From contig OX388348.1 in assembly GCA_947579665.1 (NCBI GenBank), forward strand, positions 15,190,001 through 15,254,000: a stretch of 64,000 bases of DNA, in the 5' to 3' direction. Every line of letters begins with the position of its first letter. The first letter of the stretch is position 1. A model generated the notes under the pieces. It did not search any database, was not told where the DNA came from, and saw only the letters and a list, made by a program, of their open reading frames with translations. The DNA comes from Sympetrum striolatum (Eukaryota > Arthropoda > Insecta > Odonata > Libellulidae). The translations under genes and the position numbers were made by a program. This document shows, in pieces, positions 1 to 12,045 of this stretch.

Positions 1-1578
1 GTTATCTGTCCTGGAAACTACTTCCCTGTATCGCTTTTTTGTTTTCTCTCGAAGGTCGCGTAGGAATATAACTGGGATGACAATATCTGTTATCTCCTCC
101 CAGAAATCGGTAGAGATAAATTTACCAAAAAGCTTCCGTCGATATTCACGTCTTCTATCACTAAGAGAGTTCCAACCGAGGGATTCTATCATAGCCAAAG
201 AAACGCTGCTGTCGAATCTGAAATCTCCTTGATTCTTTCCAATGAAGCACCAAATCATGCAAATCCCCCTCGAATTAATTAGTTTGTTAACTTCATTGGA
301 GGAATGCTCTTAATTCACACGGTACAATAGAGTTGAATGTTTTTTAAAAGTCACTAACGCGAACATCAGAAATTGAGTTTTTTAGTTTTGATACAAGTAT
401 ATGATTTTTTAAGTAAATCTGTCAAGGGGTTTTCAAGTAATACGATGTATTCTATTAAAATTCTAACTAGCAAACCTATCTACTTATATAAAGATAATTT
501 TATTTATTGAGGCCTTAACTTATGGAACGATATGCACTCACCTGGGATTACAGATACCGAGAAGTTTTAAAATCCATCGAATGATACAAGTAGAATTATT
601 CACGACAAAAGTTCTAGACAGACGGTATTATCCCTCGCAGAAGTATTTAAGCATCTCCAAATAAACGGCACGGCGAGAGAATATATCTTTAAAGCAGCTT
701 AAAAATCTAGTCGACTCCACCAAATGCTTAAATCCCTTTTCCAGTCTTTATTAATTGGACGCTCTTCTTAGTCTTAATTACTGATGCAGAGAATTCAATT
801 TCGACTCCGATTCTCCGAAGAGAGGATTACAAATTTCGGTGAAACTCAGCTGAAAAACGCTGCATTGACGCAAACTCACAAACATCTAGGCAAAAGGCAA
901 ACATAGTTTGAAATGCATTACAGAGCAATCATCGCAATTTTAGCCGTTTCCTCCAAAAATCTCGTTTTTAGTAGACTTCTCGAAAATCTCATGCCTGGAC
1001 GCTTTCGCAAGATTTATGAACTCGTGCATTACGCAATCGCAATGGGCAAAAAACAGATATGGAAATTTCCCCGCAGTGTTTTAACGCTACATTCCATTAT
1101 CTTAATCTCTGCAATTTTCTCAGCAATACGGCTGAACTTTCTTGCTGCAAAGGTAATTTTAAGTTATGGCCATGTGAACCCGGGACGATAAGCGTGGAGT
1201 TTTTCCCATATTCTAGATTGTTACGAGCCCGGTTAAAAAATATTCCACCCTCATTTCGACAAGAACAATATTCACCCACACGCATAAATCGCTGTATTTC
1301 TTTGCCAAACATGAGCGAGAAGACTCTTTTATTGCAAATCCCAATTTCCGGGTACCATGGCGAGCTGAGTCTTGGCTATCTCGTCCTGTAGTAAACCGTC
1401 TCTCCCCGACCTCTGTTTTGGCATGCGAAAAGAAACGCTCGACTTCCTGTGATGAAGTCTTCTTTCTAGAAATGCATTTCCTCCCGCAATATCCAGACAG
1501 CGTATATGTCAGCCAAGAGTGCAAACTTTTATCATCAATTTCTAAAACCTTACGGGGTTGGATTCCGGGGAAAAACTG
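1..1578. other. AT-rich noncoding stretch, nothing recognised
   Basis: I see no coding region with recognisable similarity, no RNA gene and no clear repeat here. Short open frames at 913-1391 on the + strand and 1213-1596 on the - strand overlap one another in several frames and show no domain, signal peptide or codon-like periodicity that I can recognise, so they are treated as chance. Confidence 0.5.
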
Positions 1579-1788
1579 AGGGGAAGACAGAGACAAAAGT
1601 TGTTGGATGACATAAGGGGTGGGGTTAACAATAAGGAAATGAGCGAGATGGCGCTTAATAGGGAGTTTTGATTGTACATGAACCTACCGAAAGGTAGAAC
1701 ACCCATGAATGGCAGGACCAAGCTCTTTTCGAAAGCACGCTGGACCAAGGTAGGGTTAAAAACTTTCTACTCATATGTTATTATCTAA
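1579..1788 (+). mobile_element. RTE-like non-LTR retrotransposon, C-terminal coding fragment
   Basis: Read from 1579, the + strand gives RGRQRQKLLDDIRGG followed by a residue run ending ALNREF, a TGA at 1669, then LPKGRTPMN and on to a stop at 1786-1788. A basic GRxR block followed by LLDDI and a short tail ending NREFW is typical of the C-terminus of non-LTR reverse transcriptases of the RTE/BovB-like kind. Only about 70 codons survive, with an internal stop and a frame break just upstream, so this is a dead 5'-truncated copy. Related pieces lie at about 30.5, 34.4 and 43.4 kb on the + strand and 57.1 kb on the - strand. The motif order is directly visible; the clade name is inference. Confidence 0.72.
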
Positions 1789-3513
1789 ATAAACTGTAAC
1801 CATTATTTCAATTTAAAACTCCATTAATTTATTTTAATTGTATTTTGTGCAATTTAATACTTAATATTGACGAATAATATAGCACAAATTTCATGCTAAA
1901 TTTCTTTTATCGAAAAACCAAAAATAAAAAATGGTAGCATTAATTATACCATCGCTTAAAAGAACAGCATGACCAAAAATGCTATGTTTTTAAAATAGGA
2001 AAATGGTTATAGGTTGTACCAAGGGAGGGTCATTTTGTGCCCACCACCTATTTCTCTTTATTACTCTTTACTTTCTCTACATTATATATTGTTCCTACTA
2101 TTGCTCTAATATTGCATCAAAAAATATACAAAACTAAAAACCATGTAATAAAATTTCACATTCTATATTTGATGATATCAAAAACTTCAAAATTATACGG
2201 GTGTGGAAGTGCTTAAAAATCAAAAAGCAAAGTGGTGGACTTTTTTAATCCTCCCTTTCTCCTACAAGAGTTAAGGTTGAGGCGATGGAGAGGGAAGGAA
2301 AATTCTCATAAAAAGCTGGGTAACTACACCAATGTTTGCATGTGGAATGTTTTCACGTCGAAGCTTATCCAAAGATTAGGTCAATGAAATAAACCTAAAA
2401 AAATAATGGTGGCGATGTTTTTTGTGAGTAGTGATCACTCAAAGTGGAAGAATTCTAGGTACGCCGTTAAGCAGCAACCTGTCGGGATGAAGTACGTAAT
2501 GCAACGATGACTGTACAATGCACGGTGTACATAGGATACGTTCGCGCAACTATCTGTTTGCATTAGCGCGTAACTTGCGCTGACATGAAAAATAATGAGG
2601 TTACTCAGCGCGAAGTAGTTTTGTGTGTTACCGTTTGAGGAATAGTTCTGAAAGTTGGCTGTCGTAAATTCAGAAAATATGATAAAAATACCTTAGCAAT
2701 ATATTATAATAAATTTCCAAATTTTTACTTCACGCTTATTTCTTCAGAACTCGGCGCAATAAGTCTTAATTATTTACGTTATATTTCGGAGAATAAATAA
2801 ATGTTTTCCTGAGCCTCATATTATGGATAAATGTGAAAGAAGATGAAATTGCCATCCGCCTTCACTAAAAAAAAGTTATCACTAATGTAGGAAGGAAGTC
2901 AATTACGTTATTATGAATTTAAAGGTTTCCATGACTCGACGCTGGAATATTACCAAACCTCATCGCAAAGTATCAACCTATGCCTTTAAATCTACAATCA
3001 AACTTGGTCTGAGAAATATTTTTGAAGTGTACAGAAGGGTTTTATGTATTACATACACTGGACTTAAATCTTATTTAAGCTCTGCCTCTATTATATATAG
3101 AATTGATGAACGTGAATCTCACAGCTAAATTTTCACCTTTCGTATTTTTGGGGGATAAATTCCATTTTTAAACCAAAAATTTCTGTCATTTTGGACCCTC
3201 CATGGTTAAATTAAGATCAATAATAATCGAATTTTTAATTATACCCTGAATGGAAATTTCCGTTTTAATTTACCTCCTAATCAGTAAAACATACATTTTC
3301 TTCTAAAAAATTGAATTTTAACAATCGAAAAAGAGTATTCATCAAGCTCAGTTATCAATTATTAAGCTAACTTTCATTAGATATCAATCCCAAATAAACG
3401 GTTGAAAATATATACTCATACTAAAAAATATAGTAAAATAAACAGCAAACTTTAACGGTATGGATGTTAATGCGTCTACAAGAAATAAGTAAAAATATTG
3501 CTACTGTCCACTC
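1789..3513. other. AT-rich noncoding stretch
   Basis: No gene or firm repeat recognised. The block gggagggtcattttgt at about 2022-2037 has a reverse-complement counterpart near 10791-10806, which may mark ends of one unclassified repeat family in opposite orientations, but the flanking similarity is weak. The 71-codon open frame at 2913-3128 has no recognisable feature. Confidence 0.45.
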
Positions 3514-3713
3514 TACTTCATTCCTTGAGAAACAGCGTAATATTCATCAGCATACACACGGAGATCAAACAATATTCCATTCCGCGTAAAATTCCCAAAC
3601 TTCATTCCTTCACTTTCCACATTCCTTACTTCATTCCTTGAGGAACAGCGTAAAATTCATCAGCATACACACGAAGATCAAACAATATTCCATTCCGCGT
3701 AAAATTCACAAAC
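3514..3713. repeat. Direct repeat, two copies, 113-bp period
   Basis: An about 87-bp block beginning tacttcattccttgag and ending near cgcgtaaaattc occurs at 3514-3600 and again at 3627-3713, with only a few substitutions. The 26 bp between them also carries a partial attccttact motif, so the structure is a local tandem duplication with a 113-bp period. The high identity suggests it is recent compared with the degenerate arrays elsewhere in the window. No coding content is visible. Confidence 0.85.
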
Positions 3714-4227
3714 TAAAACAAAGAAAATTTCTACAGCATTGAAGAGAATGTTCACAGTTTCATTTCGCACACACGCAGAATAATTTCCAATGAGCACCCC
3801 ATCCCGGCGTACAAGTAACGACTCCGCCAACTTCATTCCCACTGCGTAAACGAGCCCTAAAACTTTTACCAACCCTCCCCAATTCGCAACTACCGGATTT
3901 TTGGCATTAAAACGTCAACCGGCGCAGAATTCCTTCTCCGCAAAATTTCCTTTCTGCCCAGAGACCCAGAGAGTATAAGTCACTCCTGCGCGTTAAACCC
4001 TTTACTCCAGCACCCGCACGTTTTAACACTAGAAGGACGGGAGTTTCGCTCTGCCTAGAAGAACGGGAAGTGGTCTTTGACCGTTTCGCTTCTCAATACC
4101 TATTTTTTGCTTATTTGCATTTTGGAGGAGTTTAATAATTTATTTTAGGCATCTATTATATATAGATGCTTCTCCGGATTCATTCATGTATATACCTAGA
4201 TAGATAGATAGATAGGATACTAATTCA
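3714..4227. repeat. Noncoding stretch with a GATA microsatellite
   Basis: The stretch is noncoding and moderately CpG-bearing around 3900-4080. A tagatagata microsatellite of nearly five tetranucleotide units lies at 4197-4215, and a small palindrome with 8-bp arms (gcatctat) lies at 4149-4169. Nothing else is recognised. Confidence 0.6.
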
Positions 4228-5220
4228 TAGCCTAAACCACAATCGTCATTGACCTGAAATTTTTACGACATATTGGCCATAACGTGCAATCTCCAGAAAA
4301 ATTGCAATTTTGAACCTCAGTGTCATTGGTTCGATTCCAGAGGGCCCCAAAGTCCCGATTTTTCCCGTTTAAATGCATTGCAGTGATTTTCGAGAATTTT
4401 TAAAAAATACTTCCCGGATAGGTAGAGAATCAAAACTCATAGAGCATATATATATGAACATGATCTATCGAAAACAAAAATGAGTTTTACGGAAAATATC
4501 CTGGGTTCGATGCTAGGTCGGGGCAAATATCGGCCGTTTAAAATGCATTGTGGCGATTTTTAAGATTTTTTTTGGACCCCTTTCCGAATGCATGGAAACT
4601 TGAAATTTGGCATGGGGTTAGAAATCATAAATATATTTCATAATCAAATTTTTTGTATTCGCTTATGGTCCTTGGTTCGATCCCAGAAGGCCATTTGCAC
4701 TCCACAATGCATTTCTTATGGGGATAACGGAAATAAATTTTAGGTACTTCCCGGCATGATATCGACTTCAAACTTTCTACGAAATTAGATCAGGTCTTAG
4801 CAAGTTATTTTGTGCATTAACAGCTTCCAATACTTCCAGGGTTCGACACCAGGCGTCTCTACAATCAGTCACTAATCCGATGTTTAAGAATTATTTTGAA
4901 CCCCTTCCCAACAATATTAAAACTTGAAATTCGGCATATATATAGAACTTATAGATACATTTCGAGAACATATTTTATATTTCCTAGATCGTCCTTGGTT
5001 CGAATCCAGAGAGCTATTAACATTCGTGAATGTATGTCTTCGTTTGAGGCAGTTGCAGCCAATATTACTGCTTGAATTTTCACACGTAATTACAGAAGAT
5101 GATCTTCTGATGTGCTGCATAGTCATTTCACCAAAAAGACCCGGTTTCGATGCCAGAAGATTAAATTGAAGCGAATTTTAAGAATATTTTCAATCCTTTC
5201 TTTCCTTTCCGGGACCGTCC
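4228..5220 (+). repeat. Six-unit degenerate tandem array with a B-box-like core
   Basis: A motif matching the internal Pol III promoter B box (consensus GGTTCGANTCC) recurs in the same orientation at 4328-4340, 4504-4516, 4674-4686, 4840-4852, 4997-5009 and 5143-5156, at spacings of 176, 170, 166, 157 and 146 bp. Between cores the units are alignable though diverged: aaatgcatt after the core, a cccttccc or acttcccgg block, then aaacttgaaatt and ggcat, then a tagaactcatag-like block. The core is far better kept than the rest; the first and fifth units match the consensus exactly. No A box is seen at tRNA-like distance, so these are not tRNA genes. The repeat structure is seen directly; any Pol III or TFIIIC role is inference. 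Confidence 0.8.
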
Positions 5221-5975
5221 CGATATAATGCCGTTATGAAATTAGTGTTGTCAATCTGCTTGCAGTATGCAAGCTACATTTTACTCGTATTTGTATACAT
5301 ATAGAAACATTGAATTACTATTGTTCCATTGATCGAAAGTTTATAAGCAAATTTCTAGATACAGAAAAGAGTTCATTATTTTCACTATGGCCTTGAGTAA
5401 TAATCACGCTCTACTCAAGTTCCTTTGAAACATCGTTTATAAGGTTATTAATGTAATAAATCATTCAAATATAAATACCTGGAGGGAAATATTTTTTTTA
5501 ATCGGAGAAAAATGTAAATGTTTGGCTTCAACCCGTCGGCTACCGAGGTATTTTACGTATTTCCTTTCCCAATGGGAGTTACTGGTTTACTCCAAAATTA
5601 TTTTCTGTTCTGAGTGTTTTGTTTCATGGTTAAAACAATAAAACTATGACTTGATCTTAATAACGAATGATAATAGATAGATAAGTGATATTTTCTTTTG
5701 AGAAGTGTCTTAATTGGCAAATATTGTTAAAAAAACAGCAACTATTCAAAAATATTCATCACAAGACTTTGAAATACTTATTTAACTCAACATAGTTATA
5801 TAAAGCCATGTTCTGAATGGTTTTATCAACATTTAGAAATTATCTCACAATAGGAGCACTTACAGAAAGAATGGTCTCATTTATGAAGACATTTCTAGTT
5901 CTCCTATGTTCTCCTCTTTTACAGAGCGCATAAAAGAATCTGTTAATTTGGCCTCGGCTTTGTGGAAGTTCTCCA
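5221..5975. other. AT-rich noncoding stretch, nothing recognised
   Basis: I see no gene, RNA or repeat that I can support between the tandem array and the inverted repeat at 5976. Confidence 0.5.
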
Positions 5976-6149
5976 TAATAAAACTGGGGAAAAAGAAGAA
6001 GAACACTTATTACCTTAAATTTTATTCACTGACGACCGTGGTTTCGATCTATGAGAGGATGATCTTATAGATCGAAACCATGATTTTAAGTGAATGAAAT
6101 TCCGTGCTTAAGGTATAAGTATTTTTCTTCTTTTTCTCAAGTTTTATTA
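5976..6149. mobile_element. Long inverted repeat, MITE or fold-back element
   Basis: The outer ends are taataaaact and agttttatta, and the arms remain alignable for about 80 bp each toward a centre near 6060, through aaaaagaagaa, accttaa, ttcatt and the best-kept inner block tggtttcgatctat (about 6039-6052), mirrored at 6067-6081. There is no coding content, so this is a non-autonomous fold-back or MITE-type element. The inner GATCGAAACC block resembles the GAAAC half of hammerhead-like repeats such as the one near 34.95 kb, but a proper CTGATGA core is absent. No target-site duplication could be fixed with confidence. Confidence 0.75.
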
Positions 6150-6319
6150 CAGTGCATACCGATTCCCAGCAAGGCTTTTTATTAAAATTACAACAAAATG
6201 TGTTAATGATTAAACATATGCAAAGAATAAAATAATTAGATCTTGAAGAACAAATATATTGACGCATGAAATTATTTCAATACTTTTAAACTAAATAACA
6301 CGGGAAAACTATCGCTAGG

Positions 6320-6810
6320 GTAACTGAAGGGTTAATAGGAACGGCGTAGTCCGCGGGAAATCGTACTTGCCCCTCATCAACCTCGCGCTAGACAACTATT
6401 GAGACCGGAATGAAGTCTTCGAGGGATCGTGTGATCCATATATTTGTTACAGGGTTGCTATGCGATTCATTGGCTCGGGGATAACATCATCTCCATGGTG
6501 GCGCGGAGCCAAGCACGGAAATGCGATAATAACGTCTCGATGACGGTTGTAAAAATGCTTTGGGAGTCGGCGCCCGACGTCTAGCTGAGCTCCTTTTTAT
6601 AACCGATCCCCCTATTCGAGGAGGAAGCCCTTCCGGTGTTTTTCACAGACGAAAACGGAGCATATTTATCGGGCTGCGATTTATTCGTGCAATTATAGCT
6701 GTCTTCGAGCCGCGAGCCAGGTGGAAAACATTCGGCAAAAACAATTCTTCCGAAAGGAAGCTGCTGCACCGGAATCGGCTTGGATTAGAGATTGTTTTGC
6801 AGCACAATTC
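6320..6810. other. CpG-rich island
   Basis: The base composition changes from AT-rich flanks to a CpG-dense segment, with clusters such as ccgcggg and ggcgcgg. Open frames of 62-84 codons overlap on both strands (6560-6814 + and 6581-6769 -), as expected from a higher GC content, and show no domain. A regulatory element or an old exon is possible; the sequence does not decide. Confidence 0.45.
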
Positions 6811-8499
6811 CTAAGCGATTTGAAATCATATCTGAATGATTCGAGAGGGAAATAAAGTCAGCTGTGTTCAAAACTGGGCCACCAACGCTTTATCAATTTT
6901 GTTACTCGCTACTGCTGATATTTTAGGGTAAATGACACATTTGTCTCTTAGTGGACAAACGGGAGTAATGTGCCTTTTAATTTATTCCGACTCAGTCTAA
7001 TTCATCGTTGAGACTGGAAGTTTCTAAAGTATGAGTGATGCAGAGAACTTGGATCGCTAATTATTAAATTCTATAACTAATGCCAATCATAGGTCCATTG
7101 CTTTGCAGGCTCAAGATATTAAAATAATTCATAACATAATTACGTTCTTTAATTATTTAACTATATTATTTCACATACAAATTATTTTTATTGGGTCATG
7201 GCTTTCTTAAGTTTCTCCTAAAATTAGATTATTTATGACTTATATTTCGGTAATATAAACCTAAAATATAATTGCCGTTATTTTATTTTAGCATTAGCTT
7301 TGGACTAGCGTAAGTTTGCAGTGATGAGTACTATACATCCGATCAAAGAGGTGCTCAAAGGTTTATACAGAGGAAAACATTAATATGTACATTGTTTTCC
7401 GAAATAAACAATAAAAATTATTTGAGTTTAAAACAGTATATTACCATTCACTCCTGAAGCATAGGTTTCTGCATTAAATAATGTTGCATATAACTTTATA
7501 AATTCCAAAACCCGTTTATTAATATGCTGATTACAAATAAGTAATGACAGCCTTTTAAAATTGAAGTCCGTTGTTCTACCATCAACTAACCAAGTTTTTA
7601 TTGGCTAGGGTATACATGTTTGCAATTATCCTCTGTGCAAATTTTTGTCAGAAACAGTTTCAACGATATATAAGGGTATGCTATTTCCATTAAAGAAATT
7701 ACAACAGTAGTGAAACAATTAAACATTGAGATCAAAGTTTTTCTTTAGCTACAATACATCTTCTTTAATTCAGGTTTTTTTAGAGTTAACATCACCCAAA
7801 AATTCTCATATATTAAAAACTGAGCTAATGCAGTTAAAAATGTGATTTTCTCCTTTGGAAACGATCGGATACACATTTAAATTAATCATTCCTACATTAT
7901 ATCCTGTTTCCTGAATAAATACCTTTACACACAATGAAATTATTTGTCTCCTGTAAAAGACCACGAAGGAGTATAAAAAAATCTTGGGAAAGGAGCATAT
8001 GACGACTTTGTAAACTACTAATGGAACTACTTGGAAGATTAGGATGAGGCGATGATAATTCAAAGCCGGAACCCAAAGTCTGAGAATTTTGGCAGTAGCT
8101 TCAGAAAGGGAAGCGTATAATGAAAACAGAGTGACCGGAACGTGTTACAGAAGAAAAAGCTAAGCTGACTCAGGCTTCGTAACATCCACACAAGCGATCA
8201 AGCCTACGAGTAAATGAAGCGTGTTTACCTGAATTGGAAGAGGTAACGACAAAACGAAGAAGAACGAAGCATCAGCTTTCAAACTTAACGAGAAGTATAG
8301 GTTGAGTTGAAGTTGAACAGGATAAAATTTTTTCAATGTATAATAAAGAGGTGAAATTCAAGAAAAAATAAGGCAAACCCATTTTAATCATCAGGCTTAA
8401 ATCATTTATGTACTTCAGTGAGCAATTGTAAGTCACAAATATAAAAGATAGAATTCTAATATAAATGTTTCAAACTTGAAGATTTCGGGTCCGAAATTA
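6811..8499. other. AT-rich noncoding stretch, nothing recognised
   Basis: No gene, RNA or clear repeat is seen. The 85-codon minus-strand open frame at 7806-8063 is AT-rich and hydrophobic by composition and lacks recognisable motifs. Confidence 0.5.
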
Positions 8500-9180
8500 C
8501 AATATCGGTAGGAGTTGTAGCATTAACATTAAAATAAGCATGTTTTTTTAGGATTTCATTAGCTAAAATAACTGATGTCATATATTTTTAGGAATCTATC
8601 GTCATACCGTGTGATTAATGGAGATATTTTGCAAAAACGGAAACGAGCTTCGAATAATAAAGCTCAACTTTTGGATCACCGATTTACTCCAAAAACTAAT
8701 CAAATTTAACGACACTAACCAAAGTACTATGTATGAAATTTGGTGTTGATACGACAAATAGTTTTTATGTTACAGCGCCCGCAAAGTACATACATAATCA
8801 GCTACTTCCGGTTTATCAGTGTTTCACGAATAACTCCTAAACAACCGGTGATACAAAACTATTTTTTATACAAAAGTTATAGTAAATTATATTTTATAAA
8901 ACTTTTATGAGTAATAGAATATACCAAAATATCATATTTATGGAACTAGTTTGCAAAAACAGAAATTTGCGTCGAAGCAAAAACCTCGACTTTCGGTTAA
9001 CCGATTTATTCCAAAAACTTATCAACTCTGACAGTACCAACTACAGTACTATGTAATTCCGAAAATGGTCAAAACGTGTTCTAGGGAACCCAAAACATGT
9101 ATTTCCGTTGAAATCTCGAAGTCGATTTTTTTCATGAAAACAATACTTTCTCTATACTACGTATATGGAGAAAGTAAAAA
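8500..9180 (+). mobile_element. Interspersed repeat copy A with terminal hairpin
   Basis: The right end, 9059-9180, matches 12450-12571 closely over about 110 bp: a tatttccgt-gaaatct block, then caatactttctctatac and a hairpin at 9145-9175 whose arms are actttctctatac and a near-complement, followed by aaaaata. Upstream, the block around gatttactccaaaaact recurs at 8681 and 9003, and cgaataactcctaaacaa lies between them, giving internal modules of roughly 150-160 bp. There is no coding capacity. A conserved end hairpin recalls Helitrons, but no CTRR terminus is seen, so I leave the class open. The left boundary is approximate. Confidence 0.65.
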
Positions 9181-11129
9181 TATTCCACACCATTTCTTTA
9201 CACATCCAATCGATTTACTCAATTTTGAGCCCTCGTCCTAAAAGCTATGGAATTGCTGTTAAACTTTCACAACTTTTGGTAAATGACGCCTCTCACAAAT
9301 TCCACCTCGCGATTATCTCTCCTTCAAAAATCCCCGAATAAGTTAGGCAAGAAATCCGACTCGGGATGCCAATTTTTAAAGTAGACGGCCAACTTGGTAG
9401 TTACCTTTGATGAGGGCCGTCATTAAAAAAGGTAGCACACCCCTGCATTAGGGTATTTCTTTGGAGGGAAAAGGGGATTACAAGCCTGTTAACCAAAGCC
9501 CTTTCCACCACCCTAATCACCGTCACAGACCTTCAAATGTGCCCTTCCTTCTACACTTCCAGCATCCCTTTTCGTTACGTAGACTGGTAATTTCTCTGTT
9601 ATCCTTCAGCGAGGAGATCTGTATATAGCTATCTTGTCCCAATTACCTTCCTCTCTAAATACATATATCAAAGGCTAGAGACGGACGGATATCTCAAAGA
9701 GTTCGGAAGCGGATCTAACATGACTCCCTGTGTGGTCTATCGATGATACATAAATAAAATGGCGGCTAACGAAATACCTAGAATGGAGTCGATACCATTC
9801 ATTTCTTCGTATTAGCAGATTTTGATATATCTGTCAAAGTTATTTTTATTTTCTTTAATCTCGATAATGTATAACGTACCACTATCTATTTAAAGATTAT
9901 ATAGCATTATTTTTTATCACTCAATCTCAATAAAGGCTACCCATATCAATGATGCCTTCTGCACATATTTTAAAAAATTCTCCCACTTAACCAGACAGTA
10001 CTGGTGAGATGTAGCGGAAAATCATTCTTAAGAGAAATACTTTGAATTTACGAGTATTTTAATGATTTCAATTAACAATTACAATTTCCCGTCTTAAAAT
10101 ATAGTTTGTATTGTGTTTAAATGGCTTATCGTTACTGTATAGAGGCATGCCTCATCTAATCAAATAGCGTTTAGGATTTAATATGTCATCTCTTTAATAG
10201 TTTCAATTTCAGAAAATGACCAAAATATCAACGCTTAGAGTGAGTGAGTTGATGAGGCAAGTGAAATATGTAAAAGGAGTACAAAGGCACTGTTCTTTCT
10301 TATGAATGACTAAGTTCGTCCATAGCTCATTGCCTGATTCGATCAAGGTAACCATTACTTTCCAACTCAGAATTTCTCCCAAAAATCAATTAAACCTCCA
10401 CCACCTATGCTAATAATCCCAGTAGCATAACCAAATAAACGAAGCATAATCTAAAAAACCGGAATCGATCCGAAGTTTCCTTCCCTGGACAGTGTCCGAG
10501 GACGAAAGGAGTTACAAAAGCTTAATTTTAATGAATTTGCCTCGTATTTTTGTCCCATAGGAGGTATATGGAGATTTGAGAGACAGTTTTTGTTACAAAT
10601 GGCACATATTTATCCAAAAATATTAGTTTTAACCAAAGTAGAATTTTTGGCAATTTTGGCGTTTTTTCGAAATTTGAAACTTTGAGGCGAAAATTCTCAC
10701 AGAAGATAGTATTTGATTTGGAAAGAAAATAGTATCTATAATGTGGGATAGTCACTTCTTTTGGGTAACACATTTCAATCAAAAACAATAACAAAATGAC
10801 CCTCCCTGCTTTCTAACCAACATCCGTTGCATTTCTGTATATTTTGCGTTTTTTGACGAATTTGGCGAACTAAGAAACCAATATCCCTGATTCAAACGCA
10901 CTATACCATTAATATTACGCAACATAGAGGCAATAGATTTATTTCATATTTCATTAAATCACTTAGGAAACATTGATAAACCATCAACAAAAATTTAACA
11001 TTTTCCATAAAATTAAAACTAAAATTTTTACTAAAAATCGTGGACTCAGGACTCGGGACATAATCCATTCGAGTTGAAATTTTTTATTGGTTATAAAGAC
11101 CACCAACCACAAACTTTAAGCACTCGCCG
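9181..11129. other. Noncoding stretch
   Basis: No gene is recognised. A hairpin with 7-bp arms gacggcc and ggccgtc lies at about 9384-9422. The segment from about 10530 to 10806, ending acaaaatgaccctccct, may be the reverse-orientation relative of sequence starting near 2022, but only the end block is convincing. The 88-codon minus-strand frame at 10528-10794 lies inside this possible repeat and is not supported as a gene. Confidence 0.4.
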
Positions 11130-11680
11130 TCGACCGATTTCGATAAACACTTTTTTTCGATCCACACTACTGGACACCCAACCCTCTAAAGTAAGCATCC
11201 AGGCGTGGAAGGAAGCCCAAACAGTAGAAGCTTTTTACCATTTCCTCCAGAGGACGCGAGATGACAAGTGTTTCGCAACCGACGGGAGCCACTTGAATAA
11301 TGCGCATTTGGCTCGGGCGTTCCCGCCGCAAACGTCTCCCTCGGAAAAAGCGGCTTTTTTGAAGAGACGGGTGAAGATGAAATGTCAGCGAGGGTTAAGA
11401 GGCGCAGTATCTATGAGGGTGGAAAAGAGAGAAAAGCGTGCGTGATGGGAGCGTGGGAGGGTCGCATTTATTCTCCGTTCGATTTATTTCGTTCGGCGAT
11501 AACGTCCGAGCCCCGGATTCGGAACGTCTGAAAAGCGATGAGGAATTGTCGCGCTCAACGGTTTTCATTCTGTGCCTTCTGCCGCGATGAAAAGAGAAGT
11601 GAAAAATTTAACGATTTGCAAAGCGACGGCTTGAGCGAGGGAGGGGATACGTCCGGTTTTACGTAAAATTTTTGTTTACG
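11130..11680. other. CpG-rich island
   Basis: CpG density rises sharply here, with runs such as cgccgtcgaccg, ttcgttcggcg and cgtccgagccccgg. A 123-codon + frame covers 11074-11445, but it starts in the AT-rich flank, has no domain that I recognise and is rich in basic residues by composition. The island could be a regulatory element or promoter; no TATA, initiator or splice structure is strong enough to call a gene. Confidence 0.5.
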
Positions 11681-12045
11681 CAACTTCTCTCACATCGTTG
11701 ATGAAGATTTACTTGCCTCAGCAAATGAAATATATTAAATATATCTCAGAATTTATACTTCATGCTTTACTCCTCCGAACTCGATGCAATTAATGTGAAT
11801 AGTTAACGTTTTAAATTTTGCTAAATAAATAACAATTATCTTGAAAAAAAAACGTAATACAGAAGTAAAAAATCTGATGTGGCCAACACATGACTTTCTC
11901 CGTATTTATTGAAAACAGAAGCCTATGCCGGTAATACATAAATAACTCCAAAAGAATGAGTGTTAAAGGATAATGTTTCATACACCATTTGTAGTAAAAA
12001 AATATTCTCTATAACTTAGTAAGGAGTAGTAGTAGTGGTATAGAA
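11681..12045. other. AT-rich noncoding stretch, nothing recognised
   Basis: No supported feature between the CpG-rich island and repeat copy B. Confidence 0.5.

Noticed and set aside
3538..3660. TCATCAG in the direct repeat as a minus-strand hammerhead core
   Set aside because: No GAAA follows after a stem II on that strand.
3514..3713. CRISPR-like array
   Set aside because: Only two repeat copies of 87 bp, no short regular repeats or cas genes, and the window is clearly eukaryotic.
4328..5156. Cluster of tRNA genes
   Set aside because: B-box-like cores are present, but no A box, acceptor stem or anticodon arm can be placed around any of them.
2022..10806. gggagggtcattttgt and its complement as ends of one large transposon
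   Set aside because: Only about 16 bp match; the interval holds other unrelated insertions and no transposase, so two separate copies of a small repeat are more likely.
11074..11445. 123-codon + strand frame
   Set aside because: No domain, crosses the edge of a CpG-rich island, and its basic composition follows local base content.
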